Notes under the pieces: model-generated
What the model was told of the DNA's origin: nothing
Database searches by the model: none
The model's input: only the letters and a program-made list of their open reading frames with translations
Made by a program: the position numbers and the translations under genes
Shown: one piece after another, positions 48,895 through 61,330 of the stretch
Layout of the letters: every line of letters starts with the position of its first letter
Numbering within the stretch: position 1 is the stretch's first letter
DNA from: Panorpa germanica
Taxonomy: Eukaryota; Arthropoda; Insecta; Mecoptera; Panorpidae
Length of the DNA: 64,000 bases
Direction: 5' to 3'
NCBI GenBank assembly: GCA_963678705.1
Contig: OY783223.1
Coordinates: 6,473,721 to 6,537,720, forward strand

Positions 48895-49060
48895 AGATTC
48901 AGCTGTTCGTTGGTAAGCGCATCACTTGAGAACGGCTGGACCGATTTCAATATTTATTTTTTTAAATATTCGTAATAGTCGGAATAAGGTTTTTAGGGAA
49001 ATGTTAAATAAACGTAACATATACATAACTGTGTTTAGCGGGTACCCACCAATTTCTCAA
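48895..49060 (+). repeat. Possible Helitron-type fragment
   Basis: CATCACTTGAGAACGGCTGG ACCGATTTCAAT (48930-48961) resembles the conserved block of Helitron-like repeats, as at 11690 (ACTTAACCGATTTTAATG). Low complexity follows. Weak support. Confidence 0.3.
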
Positions 49061-49667
49061 ACTCTAAAAATAAAGAAATAATATTTTCAAAATCTTTTGT
49101 TATTTCACAAATTGAAAGGTTTTTTGTTCAGTATGTACTATCGCGAGTCTTAAGTGAATATGTTTATAATAATGTGAGGTTATGTTTTTTCGATTTAGTA
49201 GCCCCATGCTGTTTGCTTACTTGTGGCACTTGAGGCACTCAGGGCTCTTGTGGCGCGTCTATCTTTGTATGTAGACACTTTTAACAACAACAAAAGCAAA
49301 AGCTGTAATAAATTTATATTATTATAAAACACTGAATTGTTTAACATTGAAACTTGTAAATACCTTGTTCATAATTTAAATTTTATGTTTAAATTCATTT
49401 TTATTAATATGTAATATATAAAAAGTAATGGTCCACCAAAATATATAAAAGAAAATAAATTTATGCATGTATAATACTCATATATTTACAAATTTAATAT
49501 ATAGAAGCAGTGGCGGAATCGGCCATTGTTTTTAAGGCATATCAACTTATACCTTTATATATCCTTTTTACTGACTGGTTTCAAAGGGTTCCTAATTATT
49601 CCTAGTTCTTTAATATAATCTGTAAAATATCTCGTTTCACAAGTAGACAAACATTTAAAAGCTTGTA

Positions 49668-50200
49668 ATGGGCTTGTGTCCTCATTTTTTAGTGGTCGAT
49701 TTTTCAATTGTTGATTGGCGTGTCTATTTTATTAAATATCTAAATGTTGACGGAGATATTGCAATTATACGTGACGAATATTTTATACGTCAGTTATTTG
49801 TTGATTAGGTCAGTCCTGTGGTAATGTTTTGTAGCTGTTGGTAGTCGAAATAATCAAGTCAAGTCAAAGAATAATAAGTTTTTATTTTATTTAACCCTGC
49901 TAAGGCAGACATAATATTGAAATTTTATTGTTCCTTGAAATAGTTGATATTTTGATATATATATATATATATACATATAGCAAAGATTTATGAGCTGTAA
50001 GGTTGGCAGCGGTTGTGATGTCACATGCAACGTTGAATCACTTTAATAATTAAAGAGACAAAATGACTTTTTTAATTGTTAATATCTCTTAACATATAAG
50101 GAGTTATTAAAAAATAATTGAACATTTGAGGTTCTAGTAACCCACTTTAGCAATATATAGTACACTTTTATAGAAATTAAGATATAGGACACAAGCCCAT
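49668..50200 (-). mobile_element. AATGGGC-family MITE, copy 13, with internal deletions (533 bp)
   Basis: Both termini are intact. Two internal blocks are deleted relative to copy 12, and the ATATATAAATACATAT region has expanded into an (AT) run at about 49958-49973. Confidence 0.9.
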
Positions 50201-50774
50201 TAGTAGTATAAAATATATTAGGAGTGCATAATTGATTTAATCCGCCTCTGTATCGTTCAAGCCATCCAGTTGTGCATTTATGAACTTAACGCTTTCCACA
50301 CATCGCGATCCCCGTATATTCCATGACCACGACCACGCCGGAGACGACCTCTTGGGGCATGTTTGCAATATTTTTTATTATGTTATTTTTTTTATCGATA
50401 TTTTGGTACTTTTACAGTTTGTTTATGGTAGACAAGCTGTTGAATTATGGCTATGACCTTTGCCATTTCACATAGCCAATTAATTCTTTAAAAGATATAG
50501 GAATTTGATAACTGATTTCGTCCGAGATTTTTAGCAACTTATTTAACGTCAGCCAATAGCTTTGGGAGAAACTTAAGTAGTCCAAATTTTGTCATAGATA
50601 GGTCTTTGAAAAATCGTCTGGTGTTTAAAAATTACAAAGTAGCGGGGTTATTTCCCCGTACGGTCTTTGTAACACGTGTACAATGAAAAAATAACTTAAA
50701 ATTGTTTTATGCACTTATATCTACTTTAGTAAAAATAAAACTCGTTAATATTTGTTGATTTTTATTTGTTTTAG

Positions 50775-51556
50775 AAGTTGCTGGTGGACTTGGATGGGTT
50801 CTGACGCTGATCATTGTGTCTGTAATAAGCGCCGCGGTGGGCGCCGTTGTCATGGTAACAGTTTTAAGATGCAGAAGGTACGTTTCAGATATTACTTCAA
50901 AAGAATATCTAGCTAAGCTTCAAACCAAATTCATAAATTTATTTTTCACTAATCCTTATTTTTGTCTTTGTTTCAGCAGAATAAAGAATTCTACTGCAAG
51001 GGGTTAGTATTATATATAAATTTTTAATTATGTATAACATAAATTCTTTAATTAATTAATTAATTTTTCAGAACAACAAACTGTAGAACGTGATATAAGT
51101 GCAAAGGAACTACATCAAACTCCTGAGGCACCCAGTGTATGGTCATGGCTTGGAGCTCGTCGACCTCCACTTACGGCACCTTCACCGTCAGCTGAAAATC
51201 ACTACACCCACATGGACGATACCTACACAACTGTAGGAGTCGGTGTAACAGAAGCACTATACGCAGAATTAGATCGGGAAAGTATACGATCTGTAAATCC
51301 ATATCAAAATACAGCATATAATTGTGAAACTGAAACAGATATTCCAGTATCATCTGCACCAAGTAGTGCTTATTATTCTGATCTATCTGTAAGTGGTATG
51401 CCAGAAAGAGATAGACAATATGAGGTTGTTGGTATGTCTGTACTTAATGCTGGCAATTGGGATACAGATGTCACTGCTAATCGAAGATTACCACCTCGAC
51501 TAGCAGCTATTACAGAGACCACTACTACAACTACTGTACCATCGGATTATGTTTGA
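50775..51556 (+). CDS. C-terminal exons of a single-pass cell-surface receptor (identity not recognised)
   Basis: Three exons join in frame: 50775-50877 (enters in phase 1), 50977-51002 and 51072-51556, with TGA at 51554-51556. The first exon encodes one hydrophobic segment of about 24 residues (from WVLTLIIVSV to VMVTVL) followed by the stop-transfer RCRR, so the N-terminal part, which lies upstream, should be extracellular. The tail of about 165 residues is probably disordered and has several tyrosines in signalling-like contexts (TYTTV, ALYAEL, NPYQNTAY, AYYSDL, QYEVV), and it ends PSDYV, which fits a class III PDZ ligand (acidic residue at -2, Val at 0). The middle exon has a tandem CAGCAG acceptor. 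Splice sites are ttttag|AA, AAG|gtacgt, tttcag|CAG, GG|gttagt and ttttcag|AA. Codon bias and phase continuity support a real gene. It resembles insect LRR or Ig-type adhesion receptors only in general design, and the ectodomain is not in the window as far as I can see. Confidence 0.88.
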
Positions 51557-52100
51557 GTCTTCGACATTTTTATGTAAAAACTTTTTTAAAGTGATCTATT
51601 TTATTTGTATAGTTCAAATTACGAGAGTTTGGCTGTTACTCATGTTTAAAAGTGATTACAAGAGCCATATAAATCTAAGATACGATGGTTAAAGAAATTA
51701 GTGATACATTGTATACTGTAGAACTTATTTTAAGCATGAGTCGTCGACAAACTCTCGTATTTTGAACTATACTATGTAATAACAGTTATATATTTCGTTT
51801 TAAGTATACAAAATAATAAAAGTACTTATAGTAGAATATTATTTAAAATATAAATTAAATATAGTAAGTTAGCCAGCTGTAAAATTATCGCTTTTTCCGC
51901 TAAAATAACATTAGTTTTTATTAACCGCTTTGTTATTGATAAATTAATTGTAAAAAAAAATCTATTTGTATATAAGTGCAATATTTGATAATGACTAGAT
52001 ACTATATCTTAAAGTACGTGATATTCAATATTTTTATCTATATTATTATTAATAAATTATATAAATTTTTTATTATTTTGTAAATAAAATTCTAAAATAT
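51557..52100 (+). other. Probable 3' UTR of the receptor gene
   Basis: AT-rich sequence follows the stop codon directly. It carries a 160-bp Harbinger-type MITE (51610-51769) and several AATAAA-like signals, for example near 51813, 52053 and 52084. No ORF of note is present. The exact polyadenylation site cannot be read from sequence alone. Confidence 0.5.
51610..51769. mobile_element. 160-bp Harbinger-type MITE in the receptor 3' UTR
   Basis: The ends are inverted copies of TAGTTCAAAWTACGAGAGTTTG, and similarity continues inward to ACTCATG.TTAAAA for about 40 bp on each arm. TA flanks both sides (51608-51609 and 51770-51771). The same arm begins the transposase relic at 41545 and the nested insertion at 36694, which makes this an internally deleted derivative of that element. 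If transcribed with the receptor gene it would form a stem-loop in the mRNA. Confidence 0.85.
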
Positions 52101-52306
52101 TGTAAACCCTTTTATATTAAATATTACATGATATTATATTCCATTCAATATTAATTTTATATTTTTTTAAGTATTAGGTGTTCTGCGAAGTACTTATACG
52201 ATGTGTTTACCCAAAGCAATGAGTCGACCAAACAAAATGGCTACCTTGCGCATGGAAAAATAGCAGCGTTGAGATAGAACCTCATATAATAAATACATTA
52301 AAAACA

Positions 52307-52913
52307 ATGGGCTTGTGTCCTCATTTTTTAGTGGTCGATTTTTCAATTGTTGATTGAAATTGATGTTAATAAATGTGTATTGGCGTGTCTATTTTATTAA
52401 ATATCTAAATGTTAACGGAGATATAGCAATTAAAAGTTTGAATTGTAGTTTTAGCGCTAGAAATGGTCGGGCATATTTGTATGACGTGAAATGCATTTTA
52501 GCATCGGTGCAGTGGTAATGTTTTGTAGTTGTTGGTAGTCAAATAGTCAAGTCAAATCAAAGAATAATAAGTTTTTATTTTATTTAACCCTGCTAAGGCA
52601 GAAATAATATTGAAATTTTATTGTTCCTCGAAATAGCTGTAAATAATATTTGATATTTTGATATATAAATACATATAGCAGAGATTTATGAGCTGTAAGG
52701 TTGTTAACGATTGTGATGTCACATGCATTTGGAATGTGTACAACGTTGAATCCCTTTAATAATTAAAGAGACAAAATGACTTTTTTAATTGTCAATATCT
52801 CCTAACATATAAGGAGTTATTAAAAAATAATTGAACATTTGAGGTTCTAGTAACCCACTTTATCAATATATAGTACACTTTTATAGAAATTAAGCCATAG
52901 GACACAACCCCAT
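52307..52913 (-). mobile_element. AATGGGC-family MITE, copy 14, between receptor gene and USP47
   Basis: ATGGGCTTGTGTCCTCATTT at 52307; the far end is AGGACACAACCCCAT at 52913. 607 bp. This is the only copy of the family outside the gene-free 1-50 kb part. Confidence 0.9.
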
Positions 52914-52955
52914 TATAAAACATAATATAACTAACTATATAAACTTAACACAAAG

Positions 52956-53010
52956 CTCATGCTTAAAAAGTGTATAAGAGTCGTAGAAATCTGAGATACG
53001 ATGGTGAATA
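52956..53010 (+). repeat. Fragment of Harbinger-type MITE
   Basis: GCTCATGCTTAAAAAGTG, then AAGAGTCGTAGAAATC and AGATACGATGG, match the interior of the element at 51610-51769 and the subterminal part of the relic at 41590. The terminus is missing. Confidence 0.6.
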
Positions 53011-53289
53011 TTATCTTGAACTTTCCTATAGACATATTTTAGTCCTGCACATTGTGGTTATACCGATTATAATCATTTTGCTTAGGGTACTAATATGTCC
53101 ACCGATTGAAAAATAGAGCATAACATGGGGCATGAACTTCCGTCGATTATAAAAATTCTTAATTAAACTATTTGATATTATTAATACGTTTGTAAGAACG
53201 CCCTTAATTATTTTAATTTAAATTATGCGGGAATAATTTTTTTTATTGAAACTTTTAAGTTTCAAACCTTAAGTAAGCAACTAACTTCA

Positions 53290-53352
53290 GCACAATGTCA
53301 GTCACATATAAAATGGCGTCTTATGATTGATAACACATGTGTCTGATTATCC
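53290..53352 (+). promoter_or_regulatory. Candidate first exon or promoter region of USP47
   Basis: An aaaATGGCGtc motif resembling a YY1/Pho site is followed by a donor-like TTATCCG|gtaagc at about 53353. The segment sits some 375 bp upstream of the candidate leader exon 53727-53780. No TATA box is obvious. This is an inference from motif position, and no transcript evidence is available. Confidence 0.3.
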
Positions 53353-53726
53353 GGTAAGCTTTTTATTAGAACAAAAATAATGTATTTCATTTGAATATTT
53401 AATTAAAAATGGATATTAAAATAAAACTATGTTGTGAAAATATGAAGAATTCAAGATTTTAACTATTATATAATAAGAATTGTGTAATTTGCGGGTTAGA
53501 TTTTGTAATCCATATATTCATACCATTTAATCCACTCGCAAGATAAAAGAATGACAGTGCATCTAAGTCATTTAAAGGGTAAAAATTATTTACTTAATTA
53601 AAGTTTATTAATAATGTATTTTTAAAAGTGATTAGGTTATCGTGTGTTTTCTATTTTTATGTTAAATTATTTAAAATATATTTGATTTATAACATTGACA
53701 GTTCCAATTTGTGATTTTTGTTACAG

Positions 53727-53780
53727 AGTTTTTTCAGCTGTAATTATTTTGGAATAAAGGATAATATATACCAAAACAAT
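53727..53780 (+). other. USP47: Candidate non-coding 5' UTR exon of USP47
   Basis: This 54-nt segment is bounded by a good acceptor (ttttgttacag) and an excellent donor (AATCG|gtaagttg). It is AT-rich and has stops in all frames. USP47's start-codon exon begins 2 nt before ATG, so a spliced upstream leader exon is required, and this is the best-formed candidate between the two genes. It is inferred from splice signals only. Confidence 0.42.
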
Positions 53781-53789
53781 CGGTAAGTT

Positions 53790-56251
53790 GATTTTATTTT
53801 ACTTCACTGTAGTTTAACAACATAAAGACATTTTTATTGTACTCCTGTATATTGAATTAATGTTTATTGGAATTTACTTAACCCAAATAAATAGTCCGTG
53901 TCATCAATCAGATTTTGTAACATTGCGAAAAATAAATAATAGTTTATTATTAAATCGTAAAAAGTATATATTAAGTAAAACTAATTCTTTGGGAGTCGGT
54001 ATTTGTGTCGACGATGATGCTTGAACTTAAGAAAAGAGGGGATTCTATTTATAAGCGTTAACTATTTTTGTATATATAAATGATTTTATGTGTTTAGATC
54101 TATACATATGACGCGATAGAGTGATTTTAAGATCTAAAAAAAATCGATATATTATTCAATTATTGATAATACATACTGATTACATGTAACACCTAGCATT
54201 CACACAATTATCTAATCATTCAATATTGCTCTGGAAATTATGAAGCTAAAATATAAGTTGATTTGTACTGAAAATTGTTAAACATCTTGATAATATAAAT
54301 TTCATGTTAGACATGCATAGGATATATCTGGAATTTGTCAAAAATTATACACGACATATATTTTTGTATATAACTTGGCTTCATATTTATTGTAAAATTA
54401 AACTTATAAAACTAACGTTAGCTATCAATTTAAACATTATATTTATAAACAGCATTTTCTAAGTTAACTTTTTTTGTTTAAGCCTAATCTTAATGTTGTT
54501 TACTTATAATAATCTTTTACCTTATGGTCTCGAAATTAAAGACGCAGTTTTCTTATTATTCAAGTACGCTATGAATAATATACTTAAATTATACGTTTGA
54601 AAATGTGGGATTTTTCCACACATTGTTGTTTCCGGTAATGCTATTATTCATTGTAGATAAAAGTAACATCGTTTTCTGATAAAACAAGGTTTGTTTCAGT
54701 AAACATTGACATTGAAAACAATACCTATAATCTTTATGAATATAAAATTAGTTAATCAAAATTATGTAATGACTTCGTCTAGAAAATTAGACTCAGATTA
54801 TAATCTTAGGATACTAAATGTTTTTCTAGTATAAAGGATGAGAAAGAAATACACGTTCAGAATTTAGTATACAAAAGTCTTGTTTGTTCCCAATCACTAA
54901 CTAATTAATAAATATTTGTTTTTGCTATTGACATTAATGGTTACTGTTCACCACACTGATAATTTTGCTGAGATCTTATCATGGATCTTGCTCTTATCTA
55001 CTGATGTACTGTACACTTTGCATATGAATAACATTTAGCCTTGTACTTTTATGGAGCAGTTCTGAATAATTATTCATAACAACAACCTCATAATCATAAT
55101 TTAAAATCGGTTATGCAAATATCTATATACAAACATGATAAGTTACATAGAATTCAGTGAAAGTCGTGTGTTTGTTGACTTCATTCATAAAGTGCTCTAT
55201 GTCTTTTTGGCCCTGGATCAGTACTTCCTTATATAATAATCTTTTTAACCTTAGAAAATGTGAATTTTGTATGTAATTAGTGCCACAAACTTGCTGTTCG
55301 TTTAAAATGGACTGCAAAAGCTCTAAACATTTAATTTTGGCAGTTCGCCAATATCTTTGCACGTATAAATAATATATATTTTATTTTCACTGAAATAGAT
55401 CGGCGCGTATTCTCTGCCGCACTTCTTCTAATGGATTCTGAACAGTCTTTAAATAAATTTGTGTTAATTTAGTTATTATCAAATTTTCAATGGCTATCTC
55501 AAATTAAGTGATAATTTAATTATTAAGTGAGTTATTTACTATTGATGTGTGTGTCATATATTACTCATTTTATAATATTTTTCTATATCTAATTTGGTGT
55601 AACCTCGTGGTAGGTTCATGTACCCATTTTATTAATTAAAATATGTCGTAGTTGTAAAATAATATTTTACTATATTAATTTAAATATTCCTAGTTACGTT
55701 AACAAATATTTCAATTTGATATATTACATTTGTATATAATTGTCATTGCATTATCTAAATTATAACAAATATTTTTTTTGCGTATACATATTCCAAGTAA
55801 TTGTATATAGTAGACTGATATATAATATTTATGTAAAATAACTAGTTGTTATGACTTATTGTTTACTCTTTTAATTCTGATTCCAAATGTTTGTCATTCT
55901 ACTTTTATTTAAACAATGAAACTTAACTCTTTTAAGTTATTTTATTTTTGCAAAATGTTTATTGTTAACTAGTTGAGTTATTTCCTTTGTTAAACTACAC
56001 GTAGGTGTTAAATATTTGATATTTCAATTTGTAGACTTTGTGATTAAATAAATCTATGTTTATTTTAATATGATAAACACGGATTACGTATATTTGTGAT
56101 ATTATTTTAATATATCAAAAGAGAGCAAAGTGCCGCTCGAAGTTTACATTTTAAAACTTATACTTTGATATAAATATATTAAAAGTTGTTCATAATGGAA
56201 CGCGAAATAGAATCTTGACCTGTAGTTTTAAGATACGATATTAATTTACAG
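53790..56251 (+). other. Probable 5' intron of USP47 / intergenic AT-rich DNA
   Basis: Very AT-rich, no ORF or repeat copy. It ends in ttaatttacag directly before CCATGG of USP47's start-codon exon. If the leader exon at 53727-53780 is real, this is a 2.5-kb first intron. Confidence 0.45.
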
Positions 56252-56253
56252 CC

Positions 56254-59200
56254 ATGGTCCAGTACAACTCAGAGACCAGCACAGTGTGCATTGTGCGGGA
56301 TACTCTACCAGAAAGCACCCAGGGAAGAATGTCATTGATGGTTCGACCTTCATATTCTGTAGAGCAACTGTTTAATGACGTAGCCACGCAATTCCAGTAT
56401 AAGCCAAATGAATTTGAACTAGTATTACAAGCAACAAAAGATGCGAGCCATGTAAGTTTTCGTTAATAGATACGTAAAGTTCATATTATCGAAAATCTTA
56501 TGAAGATTGTGGTTTCAGATTGTTTTAAATGAACAAAGAGACAAAACATGTGGCGATGTTGGTGTTAATTTTGATGAAGGTGCTAGAAATACGCTTATTA
56601 TTGGACCGTTGAGAAGCCAAAGTAGAAGAAAGGTTCGTATTGAAACATTTGAAACACATATTTTGTAATACTACACATAGAAACATTTATTTAAATTAGT
56701 TATTGTTGTTCGTAGGCTGTTTATGATGAAGATGATTTAGTACTGGGAGCATCAGCTAGTCCAACAGCGCCTATTGGACCACCAGTTGCACCATCACCTT
56801 TACCAGCACTGCTTCCAGCTGATAGTATGGCAAATTGCTTACCTATGAGAGACACCTCTGGTATAATATGAGCACGCAATTATTTATTATTAAAAACATA
56901 TTCTGTATTACTTTTCTACAGTAAATAATTTATATTTAAGCGGGATTTGTTGGTCTTGTCAATCAAGCAATGACTTGCTATTTAAATAGTCTTCTCCAGG
57001 CGTTATATATGACTCCAGAATTTCGAAACGCATTGTATAATTGGCAGTTCGATGGCAGTGAAGAAACAAAATCTATCCCGTTTCAATTGCAAAAGCTGTT
57101 TCTAAATTTACAGGTAGTTTTCTGTTTGTGCATTATCATTAACAGCTTTAAAACTAGTAACCAAGTCAATTAATTTATTTTAGACATCTACTAGATCTGC
57201 TATTGAAACAACAGATTTAACAAAAAGTTTTGGTTGGGATTCTACAGAAGCTTGGCAACAACATGACATTCAGGAGTTGTGCCGAGTTATGTTTGATGCT
57301 TTAGAACAGAAATTTAAGAAAACAAAACAAGCAGATTTAATAAATAGACTTTATGAAGGTAAAATGATCGACTACGTGAGATGTCTTCGTTGTCGTGTTG
57401 AAAAAAGCAGAGAAGACACATTTTTGGACATACCTCTTCCTGTCAGGCCTTTTGGAAGTTCTGTTGCTTACAATAGTGTAGAAGAAGCACTTAGAGCGTT
57501 CGTGCAGCCAGAAACATTAGATGGTATGTATATTTAGTAGATTCGTTTTATTTCATTATTGGACATACTTTATATTTATTGAATTTGTTGTAGGAAATAA
57601 TCAATATCATTGTGACAAATGCGATACAAAATGTGACGCACACAAGGGTTTAAAATTCTCCAGATTTCCATATTTGTTAACATTACATCTTAAAAGATTT
57701 GATTTTGATTATCAAACACTTCATCGTATTAAATTAAATGACAAGTAAATATTTAAAATGGAACTAGTTATCATTATATTACTTCAATGAAAGTTTATAT
57801 TAATTTTTGCTTAATTTTAGGGTATCGTTCCCGGAAACTTTAAATTTAAATGGATTTATTGGAGGCATTGGTGAAGGAAATACAGAAAGCCCCGAAGAAA
57901 ATTCAACTGGTAGTAGCAGAGCTCCGGAAGATAGACCTTGTGATGATAGCTCTACTACTGATAGTGGATCAGCTCTTGATGATGAATGTGCAGACAAAGA
58001 AAATCATACAAATAGCAGCGAAACAGACTTTCAAGTAATTTTAATTTATAGTCCACTAAAAATACAAAAACGGTTAAATATTATATTACTATTTTCTTTG
58101 AAAGGATTACGATGAAGGTATCGATATGGCGTTAAGTTCTGGAGATCGCAGTATTCGTAGTGCAGATAGACCTGGTCCTTACAAATATGAATTGTTTTCC
58201 ATTATGATTCACTCAGGGTCGGCGTCAGGGGGTCACTACTATGCTTATATAAAAGATTTTAAAACAAATCAGTGGTTTTGCTTCAACGATCAAAGTGTTT
58301 TACCGGTAAATATTACAGATATCTGTACCTCTTTATTCATTTTATGCAAAATATTAATAAGCAATATTTTATAGATTACGCAGGAAGATATTCACAAGAC
58401 CTATGGCGGAGGTCCTCTAAAGGGTTATTATTCTGGTGCTTATACATCTAGCACGAACGCTTACATGCTGATGTATCGACAGATAGATAGGCAGCGGAAC
58501 GTACAAGCCATTGAAGTTGATGAATTTCCACAACATATTAAAGTTAGCTTTGTCTTCACATGTGTAAATAATAACTCTTGTTACAGTATTAATTAATTTT
58601 TTAAAATTTCTTTTAGGATTTGCTCATTAAATTAAAAGATCGCGAAGAAACAGACAGAAAAATGAAGGAAATCGAAATGGGAATGTGTAAAATAAAATTG
58701 TTTTGTCATCATCCAAGTAAACGTGAATTAGTAGAATCAAAATTGTACATATTTAGCGATGTATCTCTCGAAGAAGCTACTCTAGAAGCATACAAGAGAT
58801 TGAATTTAGAAGAAGTTGTCCCAATAGATCAATGTAGATTGGTAACTTTCGATAGAACCTCTGATACAATCGACAGAAGTTTCGATGATCGTCAAGAAGA
58901 TCAAATTGGTGAAATATTAACATCAACTAGACATAATTACAACGAGATGTTATTAGAAATAAGAGATCCTGATAAAGATTTCAAAATATATAAACCAGGA
59001 GGTGTTAATACCAAAGTATTTTACGTGGATATTAATACCGAGGAGATTGAAGGACCTACAATGGTCAGGGGCAACGTTTCGCAAACTATTTTAGAATTTA
59101 AAGAAACAATTGTTGAAGAATTAATGTTAAATGTAAAACCAGAATCACTTCATTTAGTAATAGAAAAATACAGCAATGGTCCTAAACTATTGGAAGATAA

Positions 59201-61330
59201 TTTTAAATTAAAAAATGAATGCATACATGGACAAAACAAATTCTTTGTTTCAACGGCGCTAGATTCTGATCCTGATAAACCGTTTAGCATCAGCAAGTTG
59301 AATAAAATCATTGATAGATTCGAGCACGTTATTATGTTACATATATCTTTACCGGACACATCTAAGGGTAAGGCAATTGTTATATATACCTATAATATAG
59401 AATTATCTTTAGTAATTTCATTTAATTATTTCAGAAACTTTAGAAACCCTAGCTATTCCGTCATATGATCCCAACCAAACCACTCAAAACGATTCACCTA
59501 CTAGAAACCACGTTCAAACGCCAACTTCGCAGCCTCCATTGAATCTTAGAACAAATTCACCGCAACATCCAACAGTAGCAACAAATCCTGCTGGAGCTGG
59601 TGATACCGTGGACGCTGTAATGTTGACAGGTTCTCCAGTGCCTCCTCTGGAGGGTGAAAACAGCGAAGATAGTAGCCTAAGCGAAAGTGATAGGTAAGTA
59701 GGCGCACCACTCCATATAACATACTCATTAATATGTTGATATTGATCATCGAATATAAATTATTAGGACCCTGGTAGGCGACGCCCCACAAGAAACCTCC
59801 TACAACATGATGAGTCATGATCTAAACGACGATGAAGTCTTCGACGAAGACCATACCAAAATTCATTATAAAACTCATTATTTTAAAGCCGTTCCTTATC
59901 TGGACAATAACACGAAAATGTTGAAAGTGTTTATTGACAAACGAATGGTCGTCGGTTCTTTGAAGAATTGTTTGCAGCCTTCTCTAGGAGTTCCAATGGA
60001 GTACTTCAAACTGTATAGAGTATATTCAGCCAATCAGGAATGCGAATGCACCCGTCTAAGTGAGAGTCTTGGTAGTTTTAGGGATGAAGAACGCCTGAGT
60101 ATCAGACTAGGAAGAGCTCTTAGGAAAGGAGAGCACAGAGGAAAAGTATTCTTCTTGAGGGAAAATAATCCAGAACATACCGTTTTTATTTGTGAATGGG
60201 TGCTTGCCGGTGGTACAACCGTTGGACAATTTAAAGGGGATTTATTACGTGAAAAACAAATTGATATTCCGTTTGAAAGATGTCGTTTAAGAAAAAAGAA
60301 CTGGAAAAATCCTGCTAAAATTTATTTAGATAATATGAAATTTGGTGATGATATTGTTTTATTTTCAAATTGGGAATTATATTTACAAGATTTAGCGCCA
60401 TTACCTGAAATAAATATTGAAGAAGCTGGTGTAGTAAATGGATTAGATCACGTAGAGAAGGATGCGAATATTATCCAAAGCAATAGTGTGTTGATAAATA
60501 ATAATGAAACAAAAAGTAGTGAAGTGGATTCTCAAAACCAAATAGTTTACGAGAAAGTAACCACTACAGATCAACTAGTGTTGTTTGTTAAACGTTGGTA
60601 CCCAGAAAGGCTGGAGCTTGGTAAATTCGACGAAGTTGTCTTAATTGGTTAGTTTGTTTTCATTGCAATGTTCTATTTTTAATGCTTTTTCTGTTTTTTA
60701 CGCATATATTTATTTTTTAGGAGTAACAATAGATGAATTAAAAGAGAAAATACATGAAATATCAAATATACCTATCACACAAATCGAATTTGCAAAGGTG
60801 GGTACTAAGAAATACAATTAAATCTAATTTATACAAGCATATAATAATTTATTTATATTCAGGCGCCAAATTCGTTCCCTTGTGACATGTCTGTCCTGTC
60901 CATCCACACGGAATTAGAATGGAGTCCCCAAACGACGAGTCTTGATGTTTGGCCTTTGAATGTCTTTGAGGATGGCAGTGTCTTCTTCTACAGGTATTTT
61001 ATAACAAAATAACATCAATGTAAATGTGATCAAAAATTTGTTTTAAATCATTATTTTTGAGCTACTGTGTGTGTTATACATGGAAATTTTATCTTGAAAC
61101 GTGTTCAAACACAAAAATTTCAATAAATCTTAATAATTAATGTTTTTTACAGAGATAGAACTGAAAAACTGCGTGACTTGACCGCAGAAGAAAGAAGGGA
61201 AATAGTAACTAAAGAAGGTCCGAGATTTGGTCGGTATGGAGCAACATCTACAACACATTCACCACGAAGAGAAAAAGCTTTAAAAATATATCTTGATAAT
61301 TCACCGAAAAAGAAAGACCTAATAGACTGA
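56254..61330 (+). CDS. USP47: Ubiquitin carboxyl-terminal hydrolase 47 (USP47), complete, 15 coding exons
   Basis: Deubiquitinating cysteine protease of the USP (C19) family. Known USP47 orthologues act in base-excision repair (DNA polymerase beta stability) and in MAPK and adhesion control. Exons: 56254-56451, 56519-56632, 56716-56860, 56941-57113, 57184-57523, 57594-57744, 57821-58034, 58105-58305, 58375-58542, 58617-59367, 59435-59693, 59767-60647, 60721-60797, 60863-60993, 61153-61330. All have GT..AG introns and phases agree, giving 1326 residues (human about 1375). The N-terminal ubiquitin-like region is residues 1-100. The Cys box [16 protein letters not shown] puts the catalytic Cys at about 165. 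CLRC and CDKC pairs form the zinc-binding fingers. The His box [11 protein letters not shown] puts the catalytic His at about 489, followed by FNDQ. Tandem ubiquitin-like domains and a Ser/Asn-rich linker (about 820-905) follow, then the conserved tail [13 protein letters not shown]. All catalytic residues are intact. The ATG lies only 2 nt after its acceptor (ttacag|CCATGG), so the 5' UTR must come from an upstream exon. Confidence 0.97.

Noticed and set aside
51171..51362. Minus-strand ORF
   Set aside because: Antisense shadow of the receptor's last exon.
57800..58115. Alternative-frame ORFs on both strands inside USP47
   Set aside because: They overlap the USP47 exon at 57821-58034, which is fixed by splice phase and homology.
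59546..59818. Minus-strand 90-codon ORF
   Set aside because: Antisense shadow of USP47 exons 11-12.
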